Assembly (NCBI RefSeq): GCF_008080435.1
Contig: NZ_VRKN01000002.1
Span: forward strand, 496,001-560,000
From: Enterobacter asburiae
GTDB taxonomy: Bacteria > Pseudomonadota > Gammaproteobacteria > Enterobacterales > Enterobacteriaceae
DNA: 64,000 nt
Reading direction: 5' to 3'
The notes under the pieces were generated by a model. The model was given only the letters and a program-made list of their open reading frames with translations. It was not told the DNA's origin and searched no databases. The position numbers and the translations under genes are program-made. Shown here one piece after another: positions 10,782 to 20,400 of this stretch; the first letter of the stretch is position 1, and each line of letters begins with the position of its first letter.

Positions 10782-11900
10782 TTATTTTTCAACCTGCTGA
10801 ACGCTGATACGCTGTGTTTCGTCCATCATGGCGGCTTTGGCGCGGATGCGGGCTTCAAGCTGGTCGATCATGTCGCTATTATCCAGACGATCTTTTCGAA
10901 CGCCATCTTCATAGAGACCACTTTTCTTGTTACCGCCGGTTACGCCCAGGGTTGACACCAGTGCTTCACCCGGACCGTTCACCACGCAGCCGATGATGGA
11001 GACGTCCATCGGGGTGATAATGTCTTCCAGACGTTGCTCCAGGGCATTCACCGTCCCGATCACATCAAACTCCTGACGTGAGCAGGTTGGGCAGGCAATG
11101 AAGTTGATCCCACGCGCGCGAATACGCAGTGATTTCAGAATATCGAAACCGACTTTGATCTCTTCGACCGGATCGGCCGCCAGCGAGACGCGCAGGGTGT
11201 CACCGATCCCTTCTGAGAGCAGCAGCCCCAGACCGATCGCGGATTTTACAGAGCCGCTGCGCAGGCCACCCGCTTCGGTGATCCCGAGGTGCAGAGGCTG
11301 GTCGATCTGCTTTGCCAGCAGGCGATAAGACTCTACAGCAAGGAACACGTCGGACGCTTTTACGCTGACTTTGAACTGATCAAAGTTAAGACGGTCGAGA
11401 TGATCGACATGACGCATCGCGGATTCGAGCAGCGCCTGTGGCGTAGGCTCGCCGTATTTTTCCTGGAGATCTTTCTCCAGGGAACCGGCGTTAACGCCGA
11501 TACGGATAGGAATATTTTTATCGCGGGCGCAGTCCACTACCATGCGGATACGCTCTTCGTTTCCGATGTTGCCTGGGTTAATACGCAGGCAATCGACGCC
11601 GTATTCGGCCACTTTCAGTGCGATGCGGTAGTCGAAGTGGATATCAGCCACCAGCGGAACGCTGACCTGCTGTTTGATCAGCTTGAACGCCTCGGCGGCA
11701 TCCATGGTTGGGACGGAAACGCGAACAATGTCCGCGCCTACACGTTCTAATGCTTTGATTTGATTGACCGTCGCTTCCACATCAGTGGTGCGCGTGTTGG
11801 TCATCGACTGAACGGCGATAGGTGCCCCATCGCCGATTGGCACATTCCCAACGTAAATCCGTTTCGATTTTCTACGTTGAATCGGAGCCTGGTTATGCAT
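10782..11900 (-). CDS. ispG: 4-hydroxy-3-methylbut-2-enyl diphosphate synthase (flavodoxin)
   Basis: Penultimate enzyme of the methylerythritol phosphate route to isoprenoids, converting MEcPP to HMBPP with a [4Fe-4S] cluster and electrons from flavodoxin. The 372-residue protein carries the N-terminal TIM barrel ([12 protein letters not shown] near residue 30) and the cluster cysteines in [12 protein letters not shown] and the later [10 protein letters not shown] block. It follows rodZ by 26 bases and shares its direction, the E. coli arrangement. The substrate-producing enzymes are elsewhere. Confidence 0.97.
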   Translation of the reverse strand: MHNQAPIQRRKSKRIYVGNVPIGDGAPIAVQSMTNTRTTDVEATVNQIKALERVGADIVRVSVPTMDAAEAFKLIKQQVSVPLVADIHFDYRIALKVAEYGVDCLRINPGNIGNEERIRMVVDCARDKNIPIRIGVNAGSLEKDLQEKYGEPTPQALLESAMRHVDHLDRLNFDQFKVSVKASDVFLAVESYRLLAKQIDQPLHLGITEAGGLRSGSVKSAIGLGLLLSEGIGDTLRVSLAADPVEEIKVGFDILKSLRIRARGINFIACPTCSRQEFDVIGTVNALEQRLEDIITPMDVSIIGCVVNGPGEALVSTLGVTGGNKKSGLYEDGVRKDRLDNSDMIDQLEARIRAKAAMMDETQRISVQQVEK

Positions 11901-11926
11901 GAAAAATCTCCCGCGTTGCCCGTCTG

Positions 11927-12940
11927 TTACTGTGCTGCTGATTGTTCGGCATTAACGGTAAGACGCGCAACCTGGTTAGTTCTGATAAAGCGGCTCAGGT
12001 CGACAGGTTTTCCTTGATACTGGATCTGTACCGCTGCCGGAGCGCCGATTTTAAGTTTATAAGGAGCCTGGCCAGTTAGGTTTAACGTGCCATCTTTACG
12101 CTGCAGGCCGCTGAACAGTTTTTTACCTGTCGCGTCAGTCACTTCCAGCCAGCAGTCGGCGCTGAAGTTCATCACCAGCGCGTTGGGATCGGCTGCTGTC
12201 GCCGTACCCGCCGGGCTGGTTGGCAGAGACGCTGCACTATTGTCTGCAGGCTGAGTAGCCGCAGGCGCGTTCGCCGCAGTATCAACATTGGCCTGAGAAG
12301 GGGCAACAACCGCGTTTTGATCCTGAGCCTGCGGCGCAGCGGTGTTAGCCGTTGCTGCCGGGGCCTGTGCTGCACCGGTCGCCGACGCGTCTGGCGCTGC
12401 GGTCTGTGGCTCGCTGGAGGAAGCTGCGCCGTCGGTATTCAGCGGCACATTCTGACCGTTATCGCTTCCGGCCTGGTTGAGTTCGGCGGAGGATTGATCG
12501 GCCATGGTGGTGATCTCTTCCTGCTGCGCCTTGTGGTTTTGCCACCACCATGCACCGGTCAGACCGATCACCACAAACAGCACCAGCCAGGTAAAGCTCA
12601 TCAGCCAGCCATCACGTTTTTTACGACGTTTCCCCAGGGAGAAGGTCTGCATCGGCGCAACTTTTGCTGCACGGACCGGGGCCTGCTTCTCCATCATTGG
12701 CAGTAATTCGTTTTCGGGGATATGCACCAGTTTTGCGTAAGAGCGGATATAACCGCGCAAGAACGTTGAAGCCAGATCGGCGGGTGCCTTATCTTCTTCA
12801 ATATCGCGAACCGTGGAAACCTTCAGGCACAAGCGTTCCGCAACGGCTTGCTGGCTGAGTCCGAGTTGTTCACGGGCGTTGCGAAGACGAACGCCAGTGG
12901 AGAGTGCTTCATGTTGGTCGTGAGTGGCTTCAGTATTCAT
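11927..12940 (-). CDS. rodZ: Cytoskeletal protein RodZ
   Basis: Bitopic membrane protein linking MreB filaments to the elongasome and maintaining rod shape. The 337-residue protein has an N-terminal HTH/Xre-like domain (about 15-85, [12 protein letters not shown]) that binds MreB and a basic juxtamembrane stretch (GKRRKKRDG, about 103-111). A single transmembrane helix follows (about 115-132), then a long A/P/T/Q-rich periplasmic spacer (about 150-255) and a C-terminal DUF4115 beta domain. The low-complexity spacer is normal for the family and varies in length. The 293-base gap upstream to rlmN presumably holds the promoter; no named operator was found there. Confidence 0.95.
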   Translation of the reverse strand: MNTEATHDQHEALSTGVRLRNAREQLGLSQQAVAERLCLKVSTVRDIEEDKAPADLASTFLRGYIRSYAKLVHIPENELLPMMEKQAPVRAAKVAPMQTFSLGKRRKKRDGWLMSFTWLVLFVVIGLTGAWWWQNHKAQQEEITTMADQSSAELNQAGSDNGQNVPLNTDGAASSSEPQTAAPDASATGAAQAPAATANTAAPQAQDQNAVVAPSQANVDTAANAPAATQPADNSAASLPTSPAGTATAADPNALVMNFSADCWLEVTDATGKKLFSGLQRKDGTLNLTGQAPYKLKIGAPAAVQIQYQGKPVDLSRFIRTNQVARLTVNAEQSAAQ

Positions 12941-13233
12941 TCGCTACAACTACTGGTACGTGAAAAATAAGGGTTCAGGTGCCGGTGAGTCACAATGCTA
13001 CCCGCACCGCGAAACTTCTGGTCAGTTAACCTTAAACAGAGAGTATAAGACTGTCAGCCCGGAGATGACAGTACAGCCCTGCCCGTACGGCTAAACTGTT
13101 GTTACGTCGTTACATACTGCCCGAAAGTCGAATGAAACGCACCGTAATTATTGATCAGTCATCACGAATCTGACTGATTATTCAGTAAGGTTATGCTTCA
13201 CGGCGCAGATAATGCGCCGCGAGTGCATAATAA

Positions 13234-14400
13234 TCAAACAGCTTTAACCGCGATCGTCTCGCCCTGCATGCGTTTACGCAGGGTACGTTTGGTACGGTCA
13301 ATAACATCACCTGCCAGCTGTCCGCACGCTGCATCAATGTCATCACCACGGGTTTTACGCACGATGGTGGTGAAACCATACTCCATCAGCACCTTGGAGA
13401 AACGGTCGATACGGCTGTTCGAGCTACGGCCATACGGCGCGCCCGGGAACGGGTTCCATGGGATCAGGTTGATTTTGCACGGCGTATCTTTCAGCAGTTC
13501 AGCCAGCTGATGCGCATGTTCAGTACCGTCGTTGACATGGTCAAGCATCACGTACTCGATGGTCACGCGGCCCTGGTTGGCGTTGGATTTCTCCAGATAG
13601 CGACGCACCGCCGCGAGGAAGGTTTCGATATTGTACTTTTTGTTGATCGGCACAATTTCGTCACGAATTTCGTCGTTTGGTGCATGCAGGGAGATCGCCA
13701 GCGCAACGTCAATCATGTCGCCAAGTTTGTCCAGCGCAGGCACAACGCCAGAGGTAGACAGCGTGACGCGACGCTTGGACAGACCAAAACCGAAGTCATC
13801 CAGCATGATTTCCATCGCCGGAACCACGTTGGTCAGGTTCAGCAGCGGCTCACCCATCCCCATCATCACCACGTTGGTGATAGGACGTGTACCGGTTACT
13901 TTTGCCGCACCCACGATTTTCGCGGCACGCCAGACCTGGCCGATAATTTCTGACACGCGCAGGTTACGGTTAAAGCCTTGCTGCGCGGTTGAGCAGAATT
14001 TGCACTCCAGCGCACAGCCTACCTGCGAGGAGACACACAGCGTGGCGCGGTCTTCTTCCGGGATGTAGACGGTTTCAACGCGCTGATCGCCTACCGCAAT
14101 CGCCCATTTGATGGTGCCATCCGCTGAGCGCTGCTCTTCCACCACTTCCGGTGCGCGGATTTCAGCCACTTCTTTGAGCTTGTTGCGCAGGACCTTGTTG
14201 ATGTCAGTCATGTCATCAAAATTGTCGCTGCAGTAATGGTACATCCACTTCATGACCTGATCGGCACGAAACGGCTTTTCGCCCATCTCTTTAAAGAACT
14301 CGCGCATCTGCTGACGGTTCAGATCCAGCAGGTTGATTTTTCCATTTTTATTGGGAACCGCAGGAATGGCGACTTCGGAGGTATTCACTAATTCAGACAT
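13234..14400 (-). CDS. rlmN: Dual-specificity 23S rRNA/tRNA adenine-2 methyltransferase RlmN
   Basis: Radical SAM enzyme that methylates C2 of A2503 in 23S rRNA and A37 in some tRNAs. In the 388-residue protein the radical SAM cluster motif is [13 protein letters not shown], with the three cysteines in CxxxCxxC spacing, flanked by the [11 protein letters not shown]-binding block. The C-terminal catalytic cysteine lies in the [11 protein letters not shown] segment. Position downstream of ndk on the same strand matches E. coli. Confidence 0.97.
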   Translation of the reverse strand: MSELVNTSEVAIPAVPNKNGKINLLDLNRQQMREFFKEMGEKPFRADQVMKWMYHYCSDNFDDMTDINKVLRNKLKEVAEIRAPEVVEEQRSADGTIKWAIAVGDQRVETVYIPEEDRATLCVSSQVGCALECKFCSTAQQGFNRNLRVSEIIGQVWRAAKIVGAAKVTGTRPITNVVMMGMGEPLLNLTNVVPAMEIMLDDFGFGLSKRRVTLSTSGVVPALDKLGDMIDVALAISLHAPNDEIRDEIVPINKKYNIETFLAAVRRYLEKSNANQGRVTIEYVMLDHVNDGTEHAHQLAELLKDTPCKINLIPWNPFPGAPYGRSSNSRIDRFSKVLMEYGFTTIVRKTRGDDIDAACGQLAGDVIDRTKRTLRKRMQGETIAVKAV

Positions 14401-14453
14401 AATATTTTCCGGCCTCGTTGTTACACGTTATGGCCCATGGAGGGTTGAATAGA

Positions 14454-14489
14454 AACGCCCCGGAAAGCAGTCTGCTCGTCCGGGGCGTT
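14454..14489 (-). terminator. Hairpin between ndk and rlmN
   Basis: An 11-bp inverted repeat AACGCCCCGGA/TCCGGGGCGTT with a 14-base loop, about 80 bases after ndk. The T tract on the minus strand is short (TTTCT), so termination may be partial. Confidence 0.6.
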
Positions 14490-14569
14490 GCATTGTACAA
14501 AGTCTGGCGCAGGGATGCCACGTCTGGACGCGGCATTTACGAAAATAATGTGTAAACGAAACCGTTAAA

Positions 14570-15001
14570 TTAACGGGTACGTGGACACACTTCGCCTTCT
14601 GCGAAGAAGAAAGCGATTTCGCGTGCAGCAGATTCAACAGAGTCAGAACCGTGGGTGCCGTTCTCGGTGAAGCTGTCAGCGTAGTCCGCGCGCAGAGTCC
14701 CTGCCAGCGCGTTGTCCGGGTTGGTTGCACCCAGCAGGTCGCGGTGACGCTGTACTGCGTTTTCACCTTCCAGCACGGATACCACGATTGGACCGGAGGT
14801 CATGAACTCAACCAGGCCGTCAAAGAATGGGCGACCTTCGTGCTCAGCGTAGAAACCGCGAGCCTGCTCAACGGTCAGGTGCAGCATTTTGGTGCCAACA
14901 ATTTTGAACCCTGCAGATTCAAAGCGAGCAAAGATGCTGCCAATAACGTTTTTTGCCACCGCGTTTGGTTTGATGATGGAAAAAGTACGTTCAATAGCCA
15001 T
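14570..15001 (-). CDS. ndk: Nucleoside diphosphate kinase
   Basis: Transfers the gamma phosphate of ATP to other (deoxy)nucleoside diphosphates through a phosphohistidine. The 143-residue protein has the family length, the catalytic histidine in [12 protein letters not shown] near residue 117, and the start [12 protein letters not shown]. The start at 15001 was chosen over an upstream frame because it begins the conserved fold and has the family length. Confidence 0.97.
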   Translation of the reverse strand: MAIERTFSIIKPNAVAKNVIGSIFARFESAGFKIVGTKMLHLTVEQARGFYAEHEGRPFFDGLVEFMTSGPIVVSVLEGENAVQRHRDLLGATNPDNALAGTLRADYADSFTENGTHGSDSVESAAREIAFFFAEGEVCPRTR

Positions 15002-15157
15002 GATAACCTCTGTCAATGTTCTGTTGTTTTGCATACCTGAGTATGGTGTGGCGCGGATTATAATGAGCAATAGCGCCATTGCCTATGGATTCAGGTAACA
15101 TTTTTTTAAAATAAGACGAGTTTTAGCAACAGCTCACATCTGAAAGCTGTTTTCAGA

Positions 15158-17482
15158 TCACTGCAGCGTAAAATTCACCGTCGCGACCTGCCCGGTCTCA
15201 TCCATAACGAGTAACTGATAATCGCCCGGTTTATCGAGCTGTAATGTGTAAACTCTTCCCTTCACACTCAGCGGTTCACCGTTCAAAAACCACCAGCGCT
15301 CACCGCTGTTGCCGGTCGCCTGAAGCGGCAGCGAAACGCGGGATTCCCCCGGCAGACGTTTGATGATGGCCCCCTCGCGCACGCCGGTCAGGATGAGTGG
15401 CGCAGGTGCGTCCTGCGACAGCGGAGGACAGGTTGTTGATGAAGGAGGGACCCGTACCGCGCGACGCTCGCTCGCAGGCAGCCACGGCTCCAGCGGCAGC
15501 GGCCAGACATCAAGGACTTTTTCCGTTGCATCAGGGCAATCTGCCGCCACACGTTTGCCCGTTTTATCCAGCCAGACCGGGAAACGAATGCCGCGTATGC
15601 CTTCCTGTTCGGGTAATAGCAGCGTGGGCGGTTCACTTCCTTCAAGCAGCCAGGTGGACAGGCGACGCCGACAGTTTTCACTCCCTTCCGGCAGCGACTG
15701 GCCGCCAGGCCAGCAGATCACGCCCTGCCCGACGCTTTCCGGACGCGGATCGCGCGGCAGGCGGGCTTCGTCCACCGTTGAGCGTGACTGAAGCAGGTTA
15801 TTCACCTGGTTTAATAGCGGAACCGCGCTGGCGAAACCAAACTGCCCCGCCACGGGCGTGCCGTCCGGTCGTCCGGTCCAGATGCCAATCACGTAACGGG
15901 CATTCAGACCGATGGCCCAGGCATCACGGTAGCCGTAGCTGGTGCCTGTTTTCCACGCCAGCGGCGCGATTTGCGGTAACGCATTATCCGGGAGCGGCTG
16001 CGCCTCGTTCGCCAGAATACGGCGAATAATCCACGCTGAGCCTTGCGATACCAGTGGACGTTCAATCAGCGGATCGCCCGGCTGTAACCGAAGCCTTCCC
16101 GCCTTACCGTGTCGGGCAAAGGCGCTGTAGGCCGCGGCGATATCGGCCAGCCGGGCGCCTGCCCCGCCGAGGATCAGAGAAAGATTCGGCTGCGCCCCCG
16201 CGGGCAGGATCAGCGGCAAGCCCGCATTGCTCAGCATCCCGGCAAAACGTTTTGGCCCATAGGCTTCTAGTACCTGCACTGCGGGCAAGTTGAGGGAGCG
16301 CACCAGCGCTTCACTCATGCTGACCGGTCCGTGAAACCCGCTGTCAAAATTCCCTGGACGATAATCACCGGTTTTTCGGGGAACGTCCTGCAGCAGCGAG
16401 GCGGGATGGATCAGGCCATCGTCCAGCGCCATACCGTAGATAAAGGGCTTCAACACCGATCCCGGGGATCGGATCGCATTGACCATATCCACGTGGCTAA
16501 AACGCGTGTCATCGTTAATATCCACCGATCCGACCCAGCCGCGCACTTTCATATCGGTGTGATCCACGACGATCATCGCCAGCGAGCTGCGAGCCGGCAG
16601 ACGAGATTTCCAGTTCATCGCCAGCTCTTCCAGCTGCCGCTGCAACCCGGCATCCAGCGTGGTGACTATTTTAGTGTCGCGGCTTTTGCCGAGCATCATG
16701 CGCGCAAAGAGCGGTGCCAGCTGTGGCATCTGTCGGGGCGCCAGCCATACCGATTCTTCCCGCGACTCTTTGACCTGCTTCGTGGACCAGACGCCCTGCG
16801 TGACCATGCGGTCGAGCACTTTATTTCTCGCCGCTTCGGCCCGTTCAGGCCAGCGGTCCGGACGTAAGCGGCTGGGTGCCTGCGGCAGTACCGCCAGCAG
16901 CGCCGCTTCGGAATAGCTGAGCTGCGACGGCGGTTTGCCAAGATAGGTCCAGCTTGCAGCCCCGACGCCCTGCAGCGTGCCGCCAAAGGGGGCGCGGTTG
17001 AGATAGAGCGTCAGGATGTCGCGTTTAGAGAGGTGCCACTCCAGCTGCATCGCCCGCCAGAGCTGACGAACTTTGCCGCCAAAGGTGCGCGGATGCGGGT
17101 CCAGCAGGCGTGCCACCTGCATGGTCAGCGTACTGCCGCCAGAAACGACTTTGCCAGAACTGAGATCCTGCCAGGCGGCGCGCAGAACCGAGAGCGGGTT
17201 TACGCCAGGGTGATCCCAGAACCAGCGATCTTCGTACTGGATCAGCGCCTCAAGATAACGAGGAGAGACCTCTTCAATCGTAACCGGGTAGCGCCAGATA
17301 CCGTCGCTATCGGCAAAACGCCAGAGCGGCGTGCCCTTCTCATCCACCACCACCCGGGCGGGGTTAACCTCTTTCAGAGGTAACGGCCACAGGCGGTCGG
17401 CGACGACAATCAGCCCCCATAAAACGAGAAGCGCTCCCGCCAGCCATAGCCAGCGGGAGCGTGTCAGACGTGCCATTCGCAT
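15158..17482 (-). CDS. pbpC: Peptidoglycan glycosyltransferase PbpC (PBP1C)
   Basis: Bifunctional class A penicillin-binding protein of about 774 residues. It has an N-terminal membrane anchor (about 10-30), a GT51 glycosyltransferase domain with EDRWFWDHPGV and GGSTLTMQVAR, a transpeptidase domain with SPGSVLKP (active Ser) and KTGTSYGYRDAW, and a C-terminal BiPBP domain. In E. coli its transpeptidase activity is weak. The start at ATG 17482 is one base after the yfhM stop; ATG 17476 or 17497 are alternatives because no strong ribosome site decides. Close coupling with yfhM is conserved in many Gram-negatives and points to a shared periplasmic defence or repair role. Confidence 0.93.
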   Translation of the reverse strand: MRMARLTRSRWLWLAGALLVLWGLIVVADRLWPLPLKEVNPARVVVDEKGTPLWRFADSDGIWRYPVTIEEVSPRYLEALIQYEDRWFWDHPGVNPLSVLRAAWQDLSSGKVVSGGSTLTMQVARLLDPHPRTFGGKVRQLWRAMQLEWHLSKRDILTLYLNRAPFGGTLQGVGAASWTYLGKPPSQLSYSEAALLAVLPQAPSRLRPDRWPERAEAARNKVLDRMVTQGVWSTKQVKESREESVWLAPRQMPQLAPLFARMMLGKSRDTKIVTTLDAGLQRQLEELAMNWKSRLPARSSLAMIVVDHTDMKVRGWVGSVDINDDTRFSHVDMVNAIRSPGSVLKPFIYGMALDDGLIHPASLLQDVPRKTGDYRPGNFDSGFHGPVSMSEALVRSLNLPAVQVLEAYGPKRFAGMLSNAGLPLILPAGAQPNLSLILGGAGARLADIAAAYSAFARHGKAGRLRLQPGDPLIERPLVSQGSAWIIRRILANEAQPLPDNALPQIAPLAWKTGTSYGYRDAWAIGLNARYVIGIWTGRPDGTPVAGQFGFASAVPLLNQVNNLLQSRSTVDEARLPRDPRPESVGQGVICWPGGQSLPEGSENCRRRLSTWLLEGSEPPTLLLPEQEGIRGIRFPVWLDKTGKRVAADCPDATEKVLDVWPLPLEPWLPASERRAVRVPPSSTTCPPLSQDAPAPLILTGVREGAIIKRLPGESRVSLPLQATGNSGERWWFLNGEPLSVKGRVYTLQLDKPGDYQLLVMDETGQVATVNFTLQ

Positions 17483-17483
17483 A

Positions 17484-20400
17484 TTATGGAACAACAATCA
17501 GCGGGCCGCTGGCCGCCCCCGTTGCCCGCCACTGCGGAACATACATCGACTCCACCATTGGCACTGGCACCTGATAGGTTCCCGGCGTCACGGCACGGGC
17601 CAGATAGACCAGCGTGACCGGCTGACCTTCGTTTACCGGCACGGCAGCCACAAAGCGGTCGTCGCGGAATTCCATATGCTGAATATCCGCCTGCTGCATC
17701 TGGCTGAGCAGGTTCTGTACCTCACTGCCGCTGTCCTGCAGGCTGGCACTGCTGCTCGCCAGGTTCTGGTTTTCCAGCTCCAGACCCGCAGGGAGGAGAT
17801 CCACCACCAGCGCATCCGGCACGTTCTGGCTGGCTTTAACTTCCAGCCACACCAGCACCAGTTCGCCGCTCTTCAGCGAAGAGAGCGATTTACTGCTGCC
17901 GTCGGTTGCCAGGATATGACGTTCAACCTGCAGCACGTTCGAGCTTGGCTGAGGCGCATTTTCAGGATAACCGGTGCTGTCCAGGCGGACCCACAGCGGT
18001 GTCGTTCCGGTATTAGTCACCTGCAGCGCACCAAGCTGGTCACCGCTCACGTTTTGCACCAGTGACTTATCTCCGCCTGATGCGTTCTCAGACAGAGAAG
18101 TTTTCGCCTGCCACGTACCAGACAAGGTTTGCAGCGAACGTCCCGCCAGGAACAGCGCATTGCTCTCCTGCGTTGACAGCCAGCGCTGACTGAAGGCCTG
18201 TTCGGACAGCGCATTCAGCAGCGTATTTTGCGCATCCGGCAGCAGCTTATACTCCTCCAGCAGAGAGAGCATCAGCGCGTTATCGCGAAGCTGGCTGCCG
18301 TAATCGGCCATCCAGGTTTTGCTGTCGTTACGCGACGTTTTGAGCGCCAGATCCAGCGCCTGCTGACTGCGCGGGGCATCACCCATCAGTTTAAGCGCCA
18401 TCCCCAGCTGCATCAGCGGCAGCCCGGAAGCCGCCTGCCCGTGACGATCCCAGATTTCACGCAGCGCGCCCAGCGGCGCTTTTTGCTGACGCGCCAGCAC
18501 CAGTGCGGCATAGGCCTGCACGGCGAACTTGCTGGCCTGAGTATCGTCGCTATAGCGAATGGACATCATGCCCGGATCCTGCAGATAGCGCAGCAGGCGG
18601 TTATTGGCGTTATTCACTGCATCGGCAGGTACGCTGTAACCCTGCTCGCCCGCGCGCACCAGGAAGTCGGTCACGTAGGCCGTCAGCCAGTACTCTTCCG
18701 GACCGTTTTTATCCCACAGCGCAAAACCACCGTCTTCACGCTGCATCTGCAACAGACGAGAGATGCCAATATCAATCGCTGCACGGCGCTTGTCATCGGT
18801 GTCGCCCTTGATGCCAAGTGCAGTAAGCTGCGCCGCGTTGGTGTAGAGCGACGGGAACAGGCCACTGGTGGTCTGTTCCAGGCAGCCATATGGGTACGCC
18901 TGCAGTTCGCGAATATAGCGCGCCAGGTTCAATGGCGGCTTGCCGCTCAGCAGCAGTTGCCCCTGCAGGGTGGCAGGCGAGAAACCGTTGATATGCTGCG
19001 CCGGAGCGGTCCAGGACTCACCCGGGTTCAACATCGCGCCAGTGTTTACCGTCTGCGCCGGGAACGCCGGACGCACGCCGATTTTCCAGCTCTTCTGCTG
19101 TGGTGCGAAGGTTTCGCCCGGAAGCTGTAGACCGGTCACCTGTGCGGTCACCTCACCGTCACCATAACCTTCCAGCGCACGCACCGGAATAAACAGGGTA
19201 GTCCGCGCGCCCGGTGGCAGTTGCACCGGCTGCGGCTGCCCGCCTTCCAGCGACAGTTTGCCTGTCGCGGTCAGGGCGACGTTAAGCGTTTGCGGCTTGT
19301 CGGTCAGGTTGGTGAGATCCAGCGTCAGCCGCGAGGTGTCTCCGCTCGCCAGGAAGCGCGGCGTGTTAAGCTCGGTAATAACCGGTGCGGCCACCACAAC
19401 CTTGCTTTCACTGCTGCCAAAATCGTCTTCCGTCCAGGCCTGCGCCATCAGACGCAGTTCGCCGTTGAAATCACCAATCGGCAGCGTAATCGTGCCTTCT
19501 CCGTTGGCATCCAGCGTGACCGGCTGTGCCTGCTGGGCAATAATGGTGACGTGGTTCACCGGCGGTTTGCCGCCGCGCTTCAGCTCATCGCCGTCACCAC
19601 CAAAGCGCAGCGCGGCCAGGCGGCCCTGCCCTTCAATGACCTGGCCGTAGATATCGTAGATATCCGCGCCGTAACGCTTCTGGCCGAAGAAAGCCTGCCA
19701 CGGATCTGGCGTAACGTAATCGGTAATGTTCAGCACGCCGCTGTCCACCGCCGAGACCAGGACGTTCACTTTCTGCGGCACAGCCCCCTCTTTCACACTG
19801 GCTTTCACCTTCACCGAGAGCGTCTGGTTTGGACGCATCTTCTGCGGGTTATCCAGCGCAATATTCAGGCGGCGATTTTCGTCGCCCATCGGCAAATGCA
19901 GCAGGCCGACCGCGCGTTTAGGCGTGGCGGATTTGGATTTATCCCCGGGACGTACCACCAGCGTACTCAGGTAGAGGTCGTGACGTTTCCAGGCTTTGTC
20001 GACCGGGATAGCGAGATCAAGCCCGTTTGCCGGTACGTCAATCTCTTTCCACCACAGCGGCCCTTCGCTGGACTCGATCATCGCATAGCCCTTCCCTGCT
20101 GCCGGCGCCGCAATGTGCAGGTTGATGGTATCGCCTGGCTGATAGGCTGGCTTATCCAGTTTCAGCGTCACGCGGTCAGGGCGCGCAGCTCCGGTGCCGT
20201 CGCTGTTATCCTGCCAGCTATACCCCGCCCAGAAGCGCACGCTGCTGACCATCTCATCAGGCGCTTTAACCTCCAGACGGTATGAACCCCACTCCACCGG
20301 GAAGGTGACTTTACCCGTCTCGTCGGCTTTGAGAGTCAGTTCCTGCTCACCTTCGACCAGGTCTTTCTGATCAAACTGAGATTGCCAGCCTTCGCTCTCA

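Noticed and set aside
18228..20285. Long plus-strand open frames opposite yfhM
   Set aside because: Shadows of the 1650-residue yfhM gene, with no family resemblance and no ribosome sites.
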